A DNA stretch of 64,000 nt from Methanococcoides orientis (GCF_021184045.1 NZ_CP073710.1:186001-250000); one strand, 5' to 3'. Counted from the stretch's first letter, positions 19,107-27,723 are shown. Notes: generated by a model not told the origin, from the letters alone. Numbers and translations are program-made.

Positions 19107-20009
19107 ATGGGTTCAGCACCGATAAGGGGCTATCTGGAGATCACTTCCGGGTGTATAATATATGGTATGGTGGGAGTATTTCTCGCTTTCATACATGATA
19201 TGGGCACTCTGCCGATCATATTTTACAAACTTTTGATAGGTATAGTGTTCATGCTGGTCTATCTCTACTTTACCGGAAAGGCAGGGATCCTGAGATTGAG
19301 TGGGAAAAAGCGCCATCTTCTGCTTCTTGGTGTTTTTAAGCTTATGACCATATCTTTCTATTTTACATGCATCATTTATTCAGGGCTTTCAATAGCAATA
19401 CTCTTACTATATACTGCACCTATGTATGTGACCTTATTGTCTCCGATCGTACTCAAGGAGAAGCTGACGCGGTCTGGTCTTGCCGGACTGGTCCTGTCCA
19501 TGATCGGGATATTCCTTATTGTGGATCCTGCAACGTTTATTCGCTCTGGTATCGGGGATATTCATTTTATCGGGATTTTGGCTGGTATTCTGTCGGGAAT
19601 CTCTTTTAGTTGCATTATCATGACCGCCCGTTATGTCAGGGATGAGTATTCCGGCTTTTCACAGTTTTTCTGGGCAACTGCCTTCTGTGTTGTTGTGCTT
19701 GCGCCATTTGCCCCCACTGTGTCCATTCCAGTACTAAGGGAGAACTTCCTGATGCTCCTGCTTTTCGGGTTGGTGAATACAAGCATCAGTGGTGTTCTGT
19801 ATTTCAACGGGCTTTCAAGGGTTCGGACCCAGGCTGCCAGCATACTAGCAATGCTGGAACCGGTTAGTGGTATCTTTTTTGATTATACTATTCTTCATAA
19901 TGCGATCTTTGCCGAAACGATAGTTGGGTGTATGTTCATCATTACAGGTGCTCTCCTTGCCGTTACTGAACATATTTCCTTTGGAAAATATCTTGAATTT
20001 GGGACTTGA
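19107..20009 (+). CDS. EamA (DMT superfamily) transporter
   Basis: A 300-residue membrane protein with ten predicted hydrophobic segments arranged as two EamA halves. The first half ends around SPIVLKEKLTRSGLAGLVLS, which is the classical end-of-EamA motif, and the second half ends near HNAIFAETIVGCMFIITGALL. Members export or import small metabolites; the substrate cannot be read from sequence. No binding site is obvious before the ATG at 19107. Confidence 0.87.
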   Translation: MGSAPIRGYLEITSGCIIYGMVGVFLAFIHDMGTLPIIFYKLLIGIVFMLVYLYFTGKAGILRLSGKKRHLLLLGVFKLMTISFYFTCIIYSGLSIAILLLYTAPMYVTLLSPIVLKEKLTRSGLAGLVLSMIGIFLIVDPATFIRSGIGDIHFIGILAGILSGISFSCIIMTARYVRDEYSGFSQFFWATAFCVVVLAPFAPTVSIPVLRENFLMLLLFGLVNTSISGVLYFNGLSRVRTQAASILAMLEPVSGIFFDYTILHNAIFAETIVGCMFIITGALLAVTEHISFGKYLEFGT

Positions 20010-20205
20010 ACTTCTGGTTATATGGTTTTCGATATTGGAATTTTTATTTGATTCTGTGCTGGGATTCGACATGGCTATATATGATATTGCTATTTGTAAG
20101 TCATATTCTGGTATTATTTGGTATGGGATGCTCTTATTGAACATGCCAAAGAATTGCAATAAATAATGTTATATACCAGAAATTGTATATTCAGCGGAGT
20201 CGCTT

Positions 20206-20300
20206 TTGAATTTATAAAAATTTAAAAAGCCACATGGCTGTGTCGGAACCAATGTGTTCCGAGGCTACGGGGTGTTGTTTACACCCTTAAGGAGGATATT
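20206..20300 (+). promoter_or_regulatory. Structured leader of the rps13-rps4-rps11-rpoD operon
   Basis: An A/T-rich TATA-like stretch (about 20206-20225) is followed by three small hairpins: AGCC/GGCT (20228-20239), CGGAAC/GTTCCG with a six-base loop (20244-20261) and GGGTGT/ACACCC with a five-base loop (20270-20286). A strong GGAGGAT (20291) precedes ATG 20303. Such structured leaders can be targets for autoregulation by a ribosomal protein (S4 in bacteria). Whether all three are in the RNA depends on the start site. Confidence 0.5.
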
Positions 20301-20302
20301 AT

Positions 20303-20749
20303 ATGGCAGACGAAGAAATTAGACATCTGGTTCGTATAATGAATACTGACCTGCAGGGAAGCCAGCGGGTTAAGTACGCATTGACCGGTATCCGTGGTAT
20401 CGGGTTAAGAGCCTCTCGTGTTATTGTAGATAGTACTGGTGTCGATCCAAATGCAGTGATCGGTTACCTACCTGATGAGGACGTTGAAAAACTTGATACT
20501 GCAATTGCGCAGTTCGAGCAGCACCTTCCTGTATGGATGCTCAACAGGCAGCGAGACCCAACAACCGGGGACAACAAGCATCTTCTTGGTCAGGATATCA
20601 TTATGACCCTGAAGGAAGACCTTAACGATCTTAAGAAGGCACGCGCATACCGTGGTCTCAGACATGAGAGAGGTCTTAAGGTCAGAGGACAGAGAACCAA
20701 GTCCACTGGAAGACGTGGTAGCACCATTGGTGTAAGGAAGAAGAAATAA
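20303..20749 (+). CDS. rps13: 30S ribosomal protein uS13
   Basis: A 148-residue protein at the head of the small subunit. [19 protein letters not shown] and the C-terminal [20 protein letters not shown] are diagnostic. It opens an operon with rps4, rps11 and rpoD, the standard archaeal order. Confidence 0.97.
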   Translation: MADEEIRHLVRIMNTDLQGSQRVKYALTGIRGIGLRASRVIVDSTGVDPNAVIGYLPDEDVEKLDTAIAQFEQHLPVWMLNRQRDPTTGDNKHLLGQDIIMTLKEDLNDLKKARAYRGLRHERGLKVRGQRTKSTGRRGSTIGVRKKK

Positions 20750-20761
20750 AGGTGATGCAAT

Positions 20762-21316
20762 ATGGTATATCCTGGTAAAAGCACAAAATCTTATGATACA
20801 CCAAAGCACCCCTGGCAGGCTGCTAGGATGGCAAGCGAGGTTGAGCTCGTCAAAAAGTATGGTCTCCGTAACAAGAGGGAACTTTGGAAATCACACAGTG
20901 TACTGAGAAGGTTCAGGGCAGACGCAAGACGTCTTCTTGCTGAATCCGCAGAAGCTGATCTTTCCGGTCATGCAAAGACCGAAGCAGATCAGATCCTTGC
21001 AAAACTCATCAGATACTCAATTCTGAAATCTGATTCCAGCATTGATGATATTCTTGGTCTTCAGACCGAGGCTATTCTGGAGCGCAGACTTCAGACACAG
21101 GTTCACAGGCTTGGACTTGCCCGCACTGCACGTCAGGCAAGGCAGTTCATCACCCACGGTCACATCTCCATAGATGGAAAGAGGGTAACTGTGCCTGGTA
21201 TGATGGTCACAAAGGAGCAGGAAATGGCAATCGACTACTATGGTAGGTCACCTATTTCCAAAGAAGCTCATCCTGAAAGACCTGCACAGATCGCATCATC
21301 ACTCGTTGAGGAATAA
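20762..21316 (+). CDS. rps4: 30S ribosomal protein uS4
   Basis: A 184-residue archaeal/eukaryal uS4 (S9-type). The N-terminal [20 protein letters not shown] and the S4 RNA-binding core [17 protein letters not shown] are visible. It is distinct from eS4 at 3057. The start follows AAAGGTGATGCAAT. Confidence 0.97.
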   Translation: MVYPGKSTKSYDTPKHPWQAARMASEVELVKKYGLRNKRELWKSHSVLRRFRADARRLLAESAEADLSGHAKTEADQILAKLIRYSILKSDSSIDDILGLQTEAILERRLQTQVHRLGLARTARQARQFITHGHISIDGKRVTVPGMMVTKEQEMAIDYYGRSPISKEAHPERPAQIASSLVEE

Positions 21317-21329
21317 GGAGGAGTAAAAT

Positions 21330-21710
21330 ATGGCAAACGGAATCTGGGGTGTTGCAAACATCAAATGTTCATTTAACAACACGATCATCACCGTGACAGA
21401 TCTCACCGGTGCAGAAACCATCGCAAAATCCTCTGGTGGAATGGTTGTAAAGGCAGCAAGGGACGAAAGCTCCCCATACACTGCTATGCAGATGGCAAGC
21501 CAGCTTGCAGATACTCTTAAAGACAAGGGTATCGAGGGTGTTCACATCAAAGTAAGGGCACCTGGAGGAAACAAGCAGAGAAGTCCGGGTCCAGGCGCAC
21601 AGGCCGCGATCAGGGCATTTGCAAGAGCAGGCGTCAGGATCGGAAGGATCGAAGACGTTACACCAGTACCCCATGATGGAACTCGTCCAAAAGGCGGAAG
21701 GCGTGTATAA
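21330..21710 (+). CDS. rps11: 30S ribosomal protein uS11
   Basis: A 126-residue platform protein. [20 protein letters not shown], the [20 protein letters not shown] segment and the C-terminal [17 protein letters not shown] are typical of archaeal uS11. The start follows AAGGAGGAGTAAAAT. Confidence 0.97.
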   Translation: MANGIWGVANIKCSFNNTIITVTDLTGAETIAKSSGGMVVKAARDESSPYTAMQMASQLADTLKDKGIEGVHIKVRAPGGNKQRSPGPGAQAAIRAFARAGVRIGRIEDVTPVPHDGTRPKGGRRV

Positions 21711-21733
21711 TCACAAAGAACAGAGGTTTTCCA

Positions 21734-22537
21734 ATGGAAATAGATATACTTGAGTTATCCGATAGGTCAGCAAAGTTCATTTTATCAGGCACAACTGCAG
21801 CTTTTGCAAATGGTGTCCGTAGGGCAATGCTTGCCGATGTACCGACGCTAGCGATCGATGACGTGAATATCTATAATAATACTTCTGTTCTGTATGACGA
21901 GCAGCTGGCATTGAGGTTGGGTTTGATCCCCCTCACTTCCAGTCTTGAGGACTTTGTGCCGCAGGATAAGTGTACCTGTGAAGGTAGTGGCTGTCCTGCA
22001 TGTACTGTCTCTCTGACTCTCAGCGCCGAAGCAGGTGAAGAGGAGCAGGTCATCGTTCATTCCGGTGACATTGTTTCATCTGACCCTAACGTACAACCAG
22101 CAGACAAGAACATCCCTATAATTGATCTCAGGACCGGCCAGAAGGTTGTGCTTGAGGCAATTGCTCACATGGGTTATGGAAACGAGCATGCAAAATGGCA
22201 GGCAGGCGTTGCTTGCGGCTATAAGAACATGCCAGTTATAACCTTTGAGGGGTGTGACAGGTGCGGCATATGCGTCAACGCATGCCCAAGAAACATAATT
22301 CAGCTAGGTGAAGAGACTGCTGAGATCTCCAAAGATGATCTTCTCAAGTGCTCATTATGCAGATTATGTCAGGATTCATGTGATATAGATGCTATTACCG
22401 TTGGTGTAGATGAAAGATCTTTCATTTTCACGATGGAATCCGATGGTTCCTACACTGCTCAACAGTTAATCTTAAATGCAGTGAATACGATTAAGGGAAA
22501 AGCCTCTGAGATGCAGGGCATCTTAGATACACTGTAA
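21734..22537 (+). CDS. rpoD: RNA polymerase subunit D (Rpo3) with two [4Fe-4S] motifs
   Basis: A 267-residue homologue of the alpha subunit/Rpb3 that starts RNA polymerase assembly with subunit L. Besides the dimerisation domain there is an inserted ferredoxin-like domain with CxxCxxCxxxC sets at Cys174/177/180/184 and Cys206/209/212/216. Both sets are complete, so two [4Fe-4S] clusters are predicted, as reported for Methanosarcina acetivorans RpoD. Another cysteine-rich stretch (CTCEGSGCPAC, 80-90) precedes it. Cluster loss could lower polymerase assembly under oxidative stress. Confidence 0.96.
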   Translation: MEIDILELSDRSAKFILSGTTAAFANGVRRAMLADVPTLAIDDVNIYNNTSVLYDEQLALRLGLIPLTSSLEDFVPQDKCTCEGSGCPACTVSLTLSAEAGEEEQVIVHSGDIVSSDPNVQPADKNIPIIDLRTGQKVVLEAIAHMGYGNEHAKWQAGVACGYKNMPVITFEGCDRCGICVNACPRNIIQLGEETAEISKDDLLKCSLCRLCQDSCDIDAITVGVDERSFIFTMESDGSYTAQQLILNAVNTIKGKASEMQGILDTL

Positions 22538-22540
22538 ATC

Positions 22541-22560
22541 GGAAATACCAATTTCCTTTT
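22541..22560 (+). terminator. Terminator after rpoD
   Basis: GGAAAT / ATTTCC with a four-base loop, followed directly by TTTTTACTTTATTT, lies four bases after the rpoD stop codon. Confidence 0.6.
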
Positions 22561-22591
22561 TACTTTATTTAATTTCATAAGCATCCCGCGT

Positions 22592-22679
22592 GCGGGGGTT
22601 GCCCAGCCAGGCCAAAGGCGCTAGGTTGAGGGCCTAGTCTCGTAGGAGTTCGTGTGTTCGAATCACACCTCCCGCACCA
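22592..22679 (+). tRNA. tRNA-Leu (GAG), copy 1
   Basis: A class II tRNA: acceptor GCGGGGG/CTCCCGC, anticodon stem CTAGG/CCTAG around TTGAGGG (anticodon GAG, reading CUC/CUU), a long variable arm and TTCGAAT T-loop. CCA is encoded at 22677-22679. It is the first of three identical copies. Confidence 0.96.
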
Positions 22680-22735
22680 TACCACTTTCCGGTAAAGACC
22701 GGAACAATACGGTCCTGAGATCTTTCAGGATGGTA
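22680..22735 (+). ncRNA. Structured spacer element, copy 1
   Basis: TACCA (22680-22684) can pair with TGGTA (22731-22735) and encloses two hairpins: TTCCGGT/ACCGGAA with an AAAG loop (22687-22704) and TCCTGA/TCAGGA with a GATCTT loop (22713-22730). It lies between tRNA copies, so it is a processing by-product or a small RNA. Function unknown. Confidence 0.45.
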
Positions 22736-22762
22736 ACTCGATAACTTAACAACAACCACTTT

Positions 22763-22850
22763 GCGGGGGTTGCCCAGCCAGGCCAAAGGCGCTAGGTTGA
22801 GGGCCTAGTCTCGTAGGAGTTCGTGTGTTCGAATCACACCTCCCGCACCA
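22763..22850 (+). tRNA. tRNA-Leu (GAG), copy 2
   Basis: Identical over its full length to the copy at 22592, including the encoded CCA (22848-22850). Confidence 0.96.
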
Positions 22851-22906
22851 TACCACTTTTCGGTAAAGACCGGAACAATGCGGTCCTGAGATCTTTCAGG
22901 ATGGTA
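22851..22906 (+). ncRNA. Structured spacer element, copy 2
   Basis: Same fold as the element at 22680. The first hairpin carries a C-to-T change (TTTCGGT against ACCGGAA) that turns a C-G pair into a U-G pair, so the stem is kept. The other changes lie outside the stems. Confidence 0.45.
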
Positions 22907-22933
22907 ACTTGATAACTTAACAACAACCACTTT

Positions 22934-23021
22934 GCGGGGGTTGCCCAGCCAGGCCAAAGGCGCTAGGTTGAGGGCCTAGTCTCGTAGGAGTTCGTGTGTT
23001 CGAATCACACCTCCCGCACCA
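22934..23021 (+). tRNA. tRNA-Leu (GAG), copy 3
   Basis: Identical to the two preceding copies with encoded CCA (23019-23021). It is followed by TTTTCTTATTCTATTATTC, a T-rich end, and not by the structured spacer. Confidence 0.96.
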
Positions 23022-23184
23022 TTTTCTTATTCTATTATTCTACTTTTGTTTCACTCTGATACTTTTGCTTAGTGATTCTATATTGTCGATAACATATGCT
23101 ATGTGACAGTAACTGAAAAATCTAAAAAAGAGGGGAGGATGCAAAAGAATCTCTCTGAATATAATTTCGTGAATAGTTTCTCTT

Positions 23185-25113
23185 TTATTCGTCTTCTTCG
23201 ATGTGCTCAGCAACACCCAGTACAACGATCTTTGCTTCTATCAGTGTATCAAGCCCTTCAAGAAGCACTTCATCCTTTTTGATGTCTATCTTAACTGAAT
23301 CCGGATCAAGATCAGCTTCTTTCATGTATTTGTAGATTGTATCTTTGCCAAGACTTATTGCATGTTCTACTGCATCTTCATATTCGTAGAAGTTCTCTCT
23401 TCCCTTTTCTGAATAGACATAGAACTCCCATTCCGGTGCGGCCATGGAAGCGGGGCGTATCAATATCTCTACCCTCCTTATTCCTTTTGCAGCTAATGCT
23501 CCCGCAGCATTACCCACATTTGCAAATTCCGGCAGGATGATTTCTGCATCTATCAGTTTCTTCATCTCTTCAAGATATGCTACCACAGGGCCGCCGATCA
23601 GCACTACCGGCACATGCACTTTGAACTGGATTGGTGATTCTACATCGAATATATTACGAATTTCCTCTCTTGATATCTTTTCGAGGAAGAATGAAACAAG
23701 GTCTGCTGCCATGTTCTTGGCAAATTCTCTCTTTACATAGGCAGCGAACTCATCTCCTTCCATCTTATAAAGGGGAGCCAGGTGCTCTGCACCGATGCGT
23801 GAAGCCTCAGCATTATATTCCGTATACTCTCCTAGCACATGCAGGGCGTCCGTGGGTGTGAAGCTGATGGGTTGTATCAGCCTTTTCTGCATGAGGTTAT
23901 CCAGATGTTTTGATGCCGGATATTTGTTGATACGCGAACGTATCTCCTTGAGTGATGTTGGTTCAGCAGGAATGGCATTGAGGATTTCTGTTTCCAGTTC
24001 GGTCAGCTCGAGTGGTTCATAGTCTGTCCTTATGTAGAACTTGGCGGGCTGGAAGTTCCTTCCCAGTAAAGCTTTTGAAGGCATTGGGTTGGTCGCGATC
24101 TGCTCGAGGAATTTTGGGAACTGTGCTGCTGCCCTGCATAGTGGTATGACCCTTCGCGGTCCGAAGTTTACCTTTCCTGAACCGATCCAGATATCACTAT
24201 CACCTCCGAGTGCAGAGGTTTCCATCCTTATGGCCTTGACTCTGGTCTTCCATCCACCCACTACAGCACCGGATTCACTCATTTCCGGGACACCGCTTCT
24301 TATAACGGACACGTCAGTACTTGTTCCGCCTACATCTATAACTGCACAAGTATCCCTTTTTGAAAGGAATGATGCGCCTACCAGACTCCCTGCAGGGCCT
24401 GAGAAGATGGACTCGATCGGCTTTTCCACTGCACTCTTTATCCCGGTTACTGACCCGTCACATTTGAGCATGAATATCTTGGCTTTCATACCTCTGTTCC
24501 TGATCTCAGTTTCCACACTGGACATGAACTTCTCTGTTATGGGCAACAACTGGGCGTTAAAGAATGCTGTGACAGCTCTCTCAAATGCTCCCAGATCCTG
24601 TGATAGTTCATGTGCACATACTACAGGCATGCCAGTGATATTCCTGATGATCTCCTTGACTCTCAGCTCATGTTCGTTGTTACGAATACTGAAATACGAG
24701 GAAACTGCAAAGGCTGAAACATTCTCTTTTGCCTTCCGGGCAAATTCTTTCACTGCATTCTCATCAAGGGGTTCTGCTTCACCACCTCTGTGGTTGTGTC
24801 CGCCTTTGACCTGCACAAAGTGTTCTGTGGGAAGGTCATTGCTGATAAAAAAGTCCCCTACGAGGATGAGTCCAACCGGGAATCCTGTTCCTTCCAGGAT
24901 GGTGTTGGTGGAAAGTGTTGTGGATACCGATACAACATCCACTTGTGAAAGTATGTCCTGATCAACTCCGTCGAGTGCTTCCCTGATGCCCTCCAGTGGA
25001 TCTGGATATGTTGTCAAGGCCTTATAGGATGCAATTATGGCATCATCTGAGCTTCTTACAACTATGGCATCTGTATATGTGCCACCTGCATCAATTCCAA
25101 GATTTAATTTCAT
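23185..25113 (-). CDS. Hydantoinase/oxoprolinase-type (HyuA-like) ATPase
   Basis: A 642-residue protein of the HyuA/acetone carboxylase beta/5-oxoprolinase family in the actin-like ASKHA ATPase fold. The phosphate-1 motif GIDAGGTYTDAIVV (6-19), SVSTTLSTNTILEG, IFSGPAGSLVGA and the phosphate-2 motif IDVGGTSTDVSVI are present. Family enzymes use ATP to open or carboxylate small amides, ketones or N-methylhydantoin; no HyuB-type partner is nearby. Unlike RamA-type corrinoid activases it has no ferredoxin cysteine motif. It lies 41 bases after the AAA+ gene, as the third gene of an operon with an MtmB homologue, so a role with that methyltransferase is inferred. Confidence 0.85.
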   Translation of the reverse strand: MKLNLGIDAGGTYTDAIVVRSSDDAIIASYKALTTYPDPLEGIREALDGVDQDILSQVDVVSVSTTLSTNTILEGTGFPVGLILVGDFFISNDLPTEHFVQVKGGHNHRGGEAEPLDENAVKEFARKAKENVSAFAVSSYFSIRNNEHELRVKEIIRNITGMPVVCAHELSQDLGAFERAVTAFFNAQLLPITEKFMSSVETEIRNRGMKAKIFMLKCDGSVTGIKSAVEKPIESIFSGPAGSLVGASFLSKRDTCAVIDVGGTSTDVSVIRSGVPEMSESGAVVGGWKTRVKAIRMETSALGGDSDIWIGSGKVNFGPRRVIPLCRAAAQFPKFLEQIATNPMPSKALLGRNFQPAKFYIRTDYEPLELTELETEILNAIPAEPTSLKEIRSRINKYPASKHLDNLMQKRLIQPISFTPTDALHVLGEYTEYNAEASRIGAEHLAPLYKMEGDEFAAYVKREFAKNMAADLVSFFLEKISREEIRNIFDVESPIQFKVHVPVVLIGGPVVAYLEEMKKLIDAEIILPEFANVGNAAGALAAKGIRRVEILIRPASMAAPEWEFYVYSEKGRENFYEYEDAVEHAISLGKDTIYKYMKEADLDPDSVKIDIKKDEVLLEGLDTLIEAKIVVLGVAEHIEEDE

Positions 25114-25154
25114 ATTTATCTCCGTTATTTAAGTTACGCGAAATTATGCTGGCA

Positions 25155-26366
25155 TCACAATTCTTTAAGCCTGTAGTCCATATAGAGTATGTCTTCTATC
25201 TTCTTTGGATTTTTCCTGATTGATACCAGACGTGTCTTTCCATACCTTCCTCTGCTACGCACAGGTGCTGAGATAATTCCTCTCATATCGAATTCTGAGA
25301 CAATTCCTGAAACGCTTGTGCGTCCCAGGGGGTTAGTGCCTATACGATCACAAAACTTCCTGTATAGTGTATCTATCTGGCCTGTTGTGATCTTATCATT
25401 CAGCTCCTCGCTAAGTCTAATGATGCTGAGCAGTACAAGCTTTGAATTGATTGGCAGATTTTCCAGTGAGGTGAATAGGTCCTTTTCTCCCATCACTTCA
25501 TTTGCGAGCAGAACATGTTTTTCAGTCACTCTTTCCTCATTCGAGATATCTGCGATAGCACCCGCCCTTTCAAGCAAAGTCAGGGCTTTTCCGCAATCAT
25601 GTTCAGCTCCTGATATCTCTGCACATAGTGGTACTACTCCCCCATCCACAACATCTTCCACAAATGCAATTCTACAGCGGTCATTCAGTATCTGCTCAAC
25701 CTCTTCCTCGTTGTAAGGTGGGAATACTATGTTCCTATACTGGAGTGCCGAAAGAATAGTATTCTCGGCCTTCCCGTAAAAGAAGATGTCATTACTAATT
25801 CCAATGATGCCTATGAATATGTCTTCTTCGATGCTCATATTCTCACCGGCATGGCTGAGTTCATTGAGTATATTTTTGTCTTTCAGAGTCTCGATCTCAT
25901 CAAGGACCACAATTATTGTAGTCCTCTTTTCGTTCAGCGCTTTCCATAATGCTCTATAGTATTTTCCCATTGAGAGTCCCGTTCTTGGAACTTCTATTTC
26001 GGGTGATATCTTGCTCAGTATCTCAAGTATGATCTTACTGGTTGTGCTGATCTTCCGACAATTTATGAAGACCGGGACAACGCTAAGGCCTTTCATCTCA
26101 ATGTTAGCGCTCAGTTTTTTCAGGACAAATTTCACAATAGTTGTCTTACCTGTCCCTTTAATTCCGGATATCAGTACATTAGCAGGCTCCCCTCGGTGGA
26201 GAACAGGTCTCATCAGTGAAGCAAGTTCTGTTACCTGCTTTTCTCTTCCAACAAGCCTGTCCGGAAGATGCCTTGGAGAAAGCGCTGCTCTGTTCCTGAA
26301 TATCTGGATCCCATCTGTTCCGAAAATATCATTCATGTTGAGTCCACAGTTATCATTCGATTCCAC
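25155..26366 (-). CDS. Orc1/Cdc6-type AAA+ ATPase
   Basis: A 403-residue protein resembling archaeal Orc1/Cdc6 initiators. Walker A is GIKGTGKTT (68-76), Walker B is VVLDEIE, sensor-1 is near IGIIGISND, and the C-terminal about 100 residues look like a winged helix (TSVSGIVSEFDMRGIISAPV). GTG 26366 overlaps the end of the MtmB-like gene by 14 bases; ATG 26336 is an alternative. In archaea such paralogues initiate replication or act as regulators. Here it lies inside a methyltransferase operon, so a regulatory job is as likely as an origin function. Confidence 0.85.
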   Translation of the reverse strand: MESNDNCGLNMNDIFGTDGIQIFRNRAALSPRHLPDRLVGREKQVTELASLMRPVLHRGEPANVLISGIKGTGKTTIVKFVLKKLSANIEMKGLSVVPVFINCRKISTTSKIILEILSKISPEIEVPRTGLSMGKYYRALWKALNEKRTTIIVVLDEIETLKDKNILNELSHAGENMSIEEDIFIGIIGISNDIFFYGKAENTILSALQYRNIVFPPYNEEEVEQILNDRCRIAFVEDVVDGGVVPLCAEISGAEHDCGKALTLLERAGAIADISNEERVTEKHVLLANEVMGEKDLFTSLENLPINSKLVLLSIIRLSEELNDKITTGQIDTLYRKFCDRIGTNPLGRTSVSGIVSEFDMRGIISAPVRSRGRYGKTRLVSIRKNPKKIEDILYMDYRLKEL

Positions 26367-27723
26367 AGTATTTTCTAACTTCAGCGAATACTTCCTTGTA
26401 GAGTTTCATATATTCATCTGTAGGCTTCATTTCATACTCTGATTTCACTTTATAGCATTCGTTGAAAGGTTTGCCTTCGGGAGCATGTACCAACAGATTC
26501 TCATATTTCCTATAGATGTTACGGGCAGCCTCATCTGCTTCTAAAAGTGACAGATCGGTTGCCATGTGTGCAACTTCTCCCATAAACCTGGATTCAAGTC
26601 CTGTGGAGTGATCGGTACCTGCTCCGCGGGCACCTACCGGTCCGATCAGCATGTCCCTTCCACAAACCGTATCTCCTATGGCCTGTGCAGCGGTCTCATA
26701 GAACATCATGTCAGTGCAGCATCCTGCAAGGTTCCAGTAATATCTTCCTATGTGATGGTGCATGTTGCGTGAAATGGCAAGGGATGACAGGTTAGAACCC
26801 CACATGATCTCTTTTGTTGAGGATGAATTGGTATTCACATGGACTGCACCGGAAACGTGTAAACTAGCACCTGTGATTATCTTTGACTGGATGGTCTCTG
26901 CAACATCAACGATAGCAAGTCCTTCGGGTGAGCCGATACCTGTTCCTCCAAAGACCGGACACTGGCCGCTCAGAAAATGGTTTCCGTGCTCAAGGTGGAA
27001 TATGGATTTGTAGAATGTCTCATAGTCGGTCTTAAGCTCATCCAGCTGGTAGGCCTCCTGGACATCTGCACTGGAGTACAGTTCATCGGAAGAAACCAGC
27101 ATGTATGCCTGTGAGACGGTTGGTGTGCCCGGTCCCATCAATGCAAGACCTTCACGTCCTGCAAGTTTTGTTGCGAGCCTTTCCTCTCTTGCTTCCTTCA
27201 GTGCAGCAAGCATCTCAAAGGGTGTTTTCCCGCGGATTCCTTTACCTCCCATCTTTTCAAGTGCGCCTGCATATATGCCCTGCACAATAGGCTCCATGGC
27301 AGAACTCAAATGAACCTCAAGGAAGTTTTCCTCGGAAACCGTACCTCCCATAGGACCTCCGATTATGACCGGTGGCTCAGAGTCCATAATGTACCTTAAT
27401 GGAACTGTTACCTTTTCGTTCTTCCTTCCGATCTCAAGCGTTTCGGAAGTGTTCAGGGACTTTACAATATCCTCTTCTTCGATCTGTATCGCTCTCTTTG
27501 TGTCAATACAGTATATGCCCACAGATGTCAATAGCTGAACTGCAGCTTCAAATACGGAGTCTGCAAGGCTCGTATCTATTGGTACAATACTTTCTCCGTC
27601 ATATTTGATATCGAATTCTTCCGCCAGTTCCTGTGACTTCATGAAGACTTCCATATCATGTTCATTTTCTGACTTCTCTTCGCCTGTGGTGGCAGATCTG
27701 AGATATTTGTAGATGTTGTTCAT
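26353..27723 (-). CDS. MtmB-family methyltransferase lacking pyrrolysine
   Basis: A 456-residue homologue of monomethylamine:corrinoid methyltransferase (458 residues in Methanosarcina barkeri). Matching segments include GIYCIDTKRAI, GGPMGGTVSEENF, AGREG...GPGT, CPVFGG and IVDVAETI. In MtmB the Pyl codon (UAG, residue 202) lies in the AGRPGMGV-Pyl-GPET context; here the equivalent is AGREGLAL-Met-GPGT with ATG at 27136-27138 (Met196), and the frame has no amber codon. No corrinoid protein gene is adjacent. The substrate is unknown; methylamine itself seems unlikely without Pyl. I use ATG 27723 with AAAGGAGTC upstream; a longer TTG start at 27783 lacks a site. Confidence 0.9.
   Translation of the reverse strand: MNNIYKYLRSATTGEEKSENEHDMEVFMKSQELAEEFDIKYDGESIVPIDTSLADSVFEAAVQLLTSVGIYCIDTKRAIQIEEEDIVKSLNTSETLEIGRKNEKVTVPLRYIMDSEPPVIIGGPMGGTVSEENFLEVHLSSAMEPIVQGIYAGALEKMGGKGIRGKTPFEMLAALKEAREERLATKLAGREGLALMGPGTPTVSQAYMLVSSDELYSSADVQEAYQLDELKTDYETFYKSIFHLEHGNHFLSGQCPVFGGTGIGSPEGLAIVDVAETIQSKIITGASLHVSGAVHVNTNSSSTKEIMWGSNLSSLAISRNMHHHIGRYYWNLAGCCTDMMFYETAAQAIGDTVCGRDMLIGPVGARGAGTDHSTGLESRFMGEVAHMATDLSLLEADEAARNIYRKYENLLVHAPEGKPFNECYKVKSEYEMKPTDEYMKLYKEVFAEVRKYCGIE

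Larger units (their letters stand above)
22592..23021 (+). repeat. Tandem repeat, 171-bp unit with tRNA-Leu and spacer
   Basis: Three tRNA-Leu genes start at 22592, 22763 and 22934, exactly 171 bases apart, separated by two near-identical 83-base spacers. The unit therefore arose by tandem duplication of gene plus spacer. The two spacers differ at about three positions. Confidence 0.95.

Noticed and set aside
24041-24961. A 306-codon plus-strand ORF opposite the HyuA-like gene
   Set aside because: Antisense shadow of a clear gene; the peptide shows no motif and no binding site precedes it.
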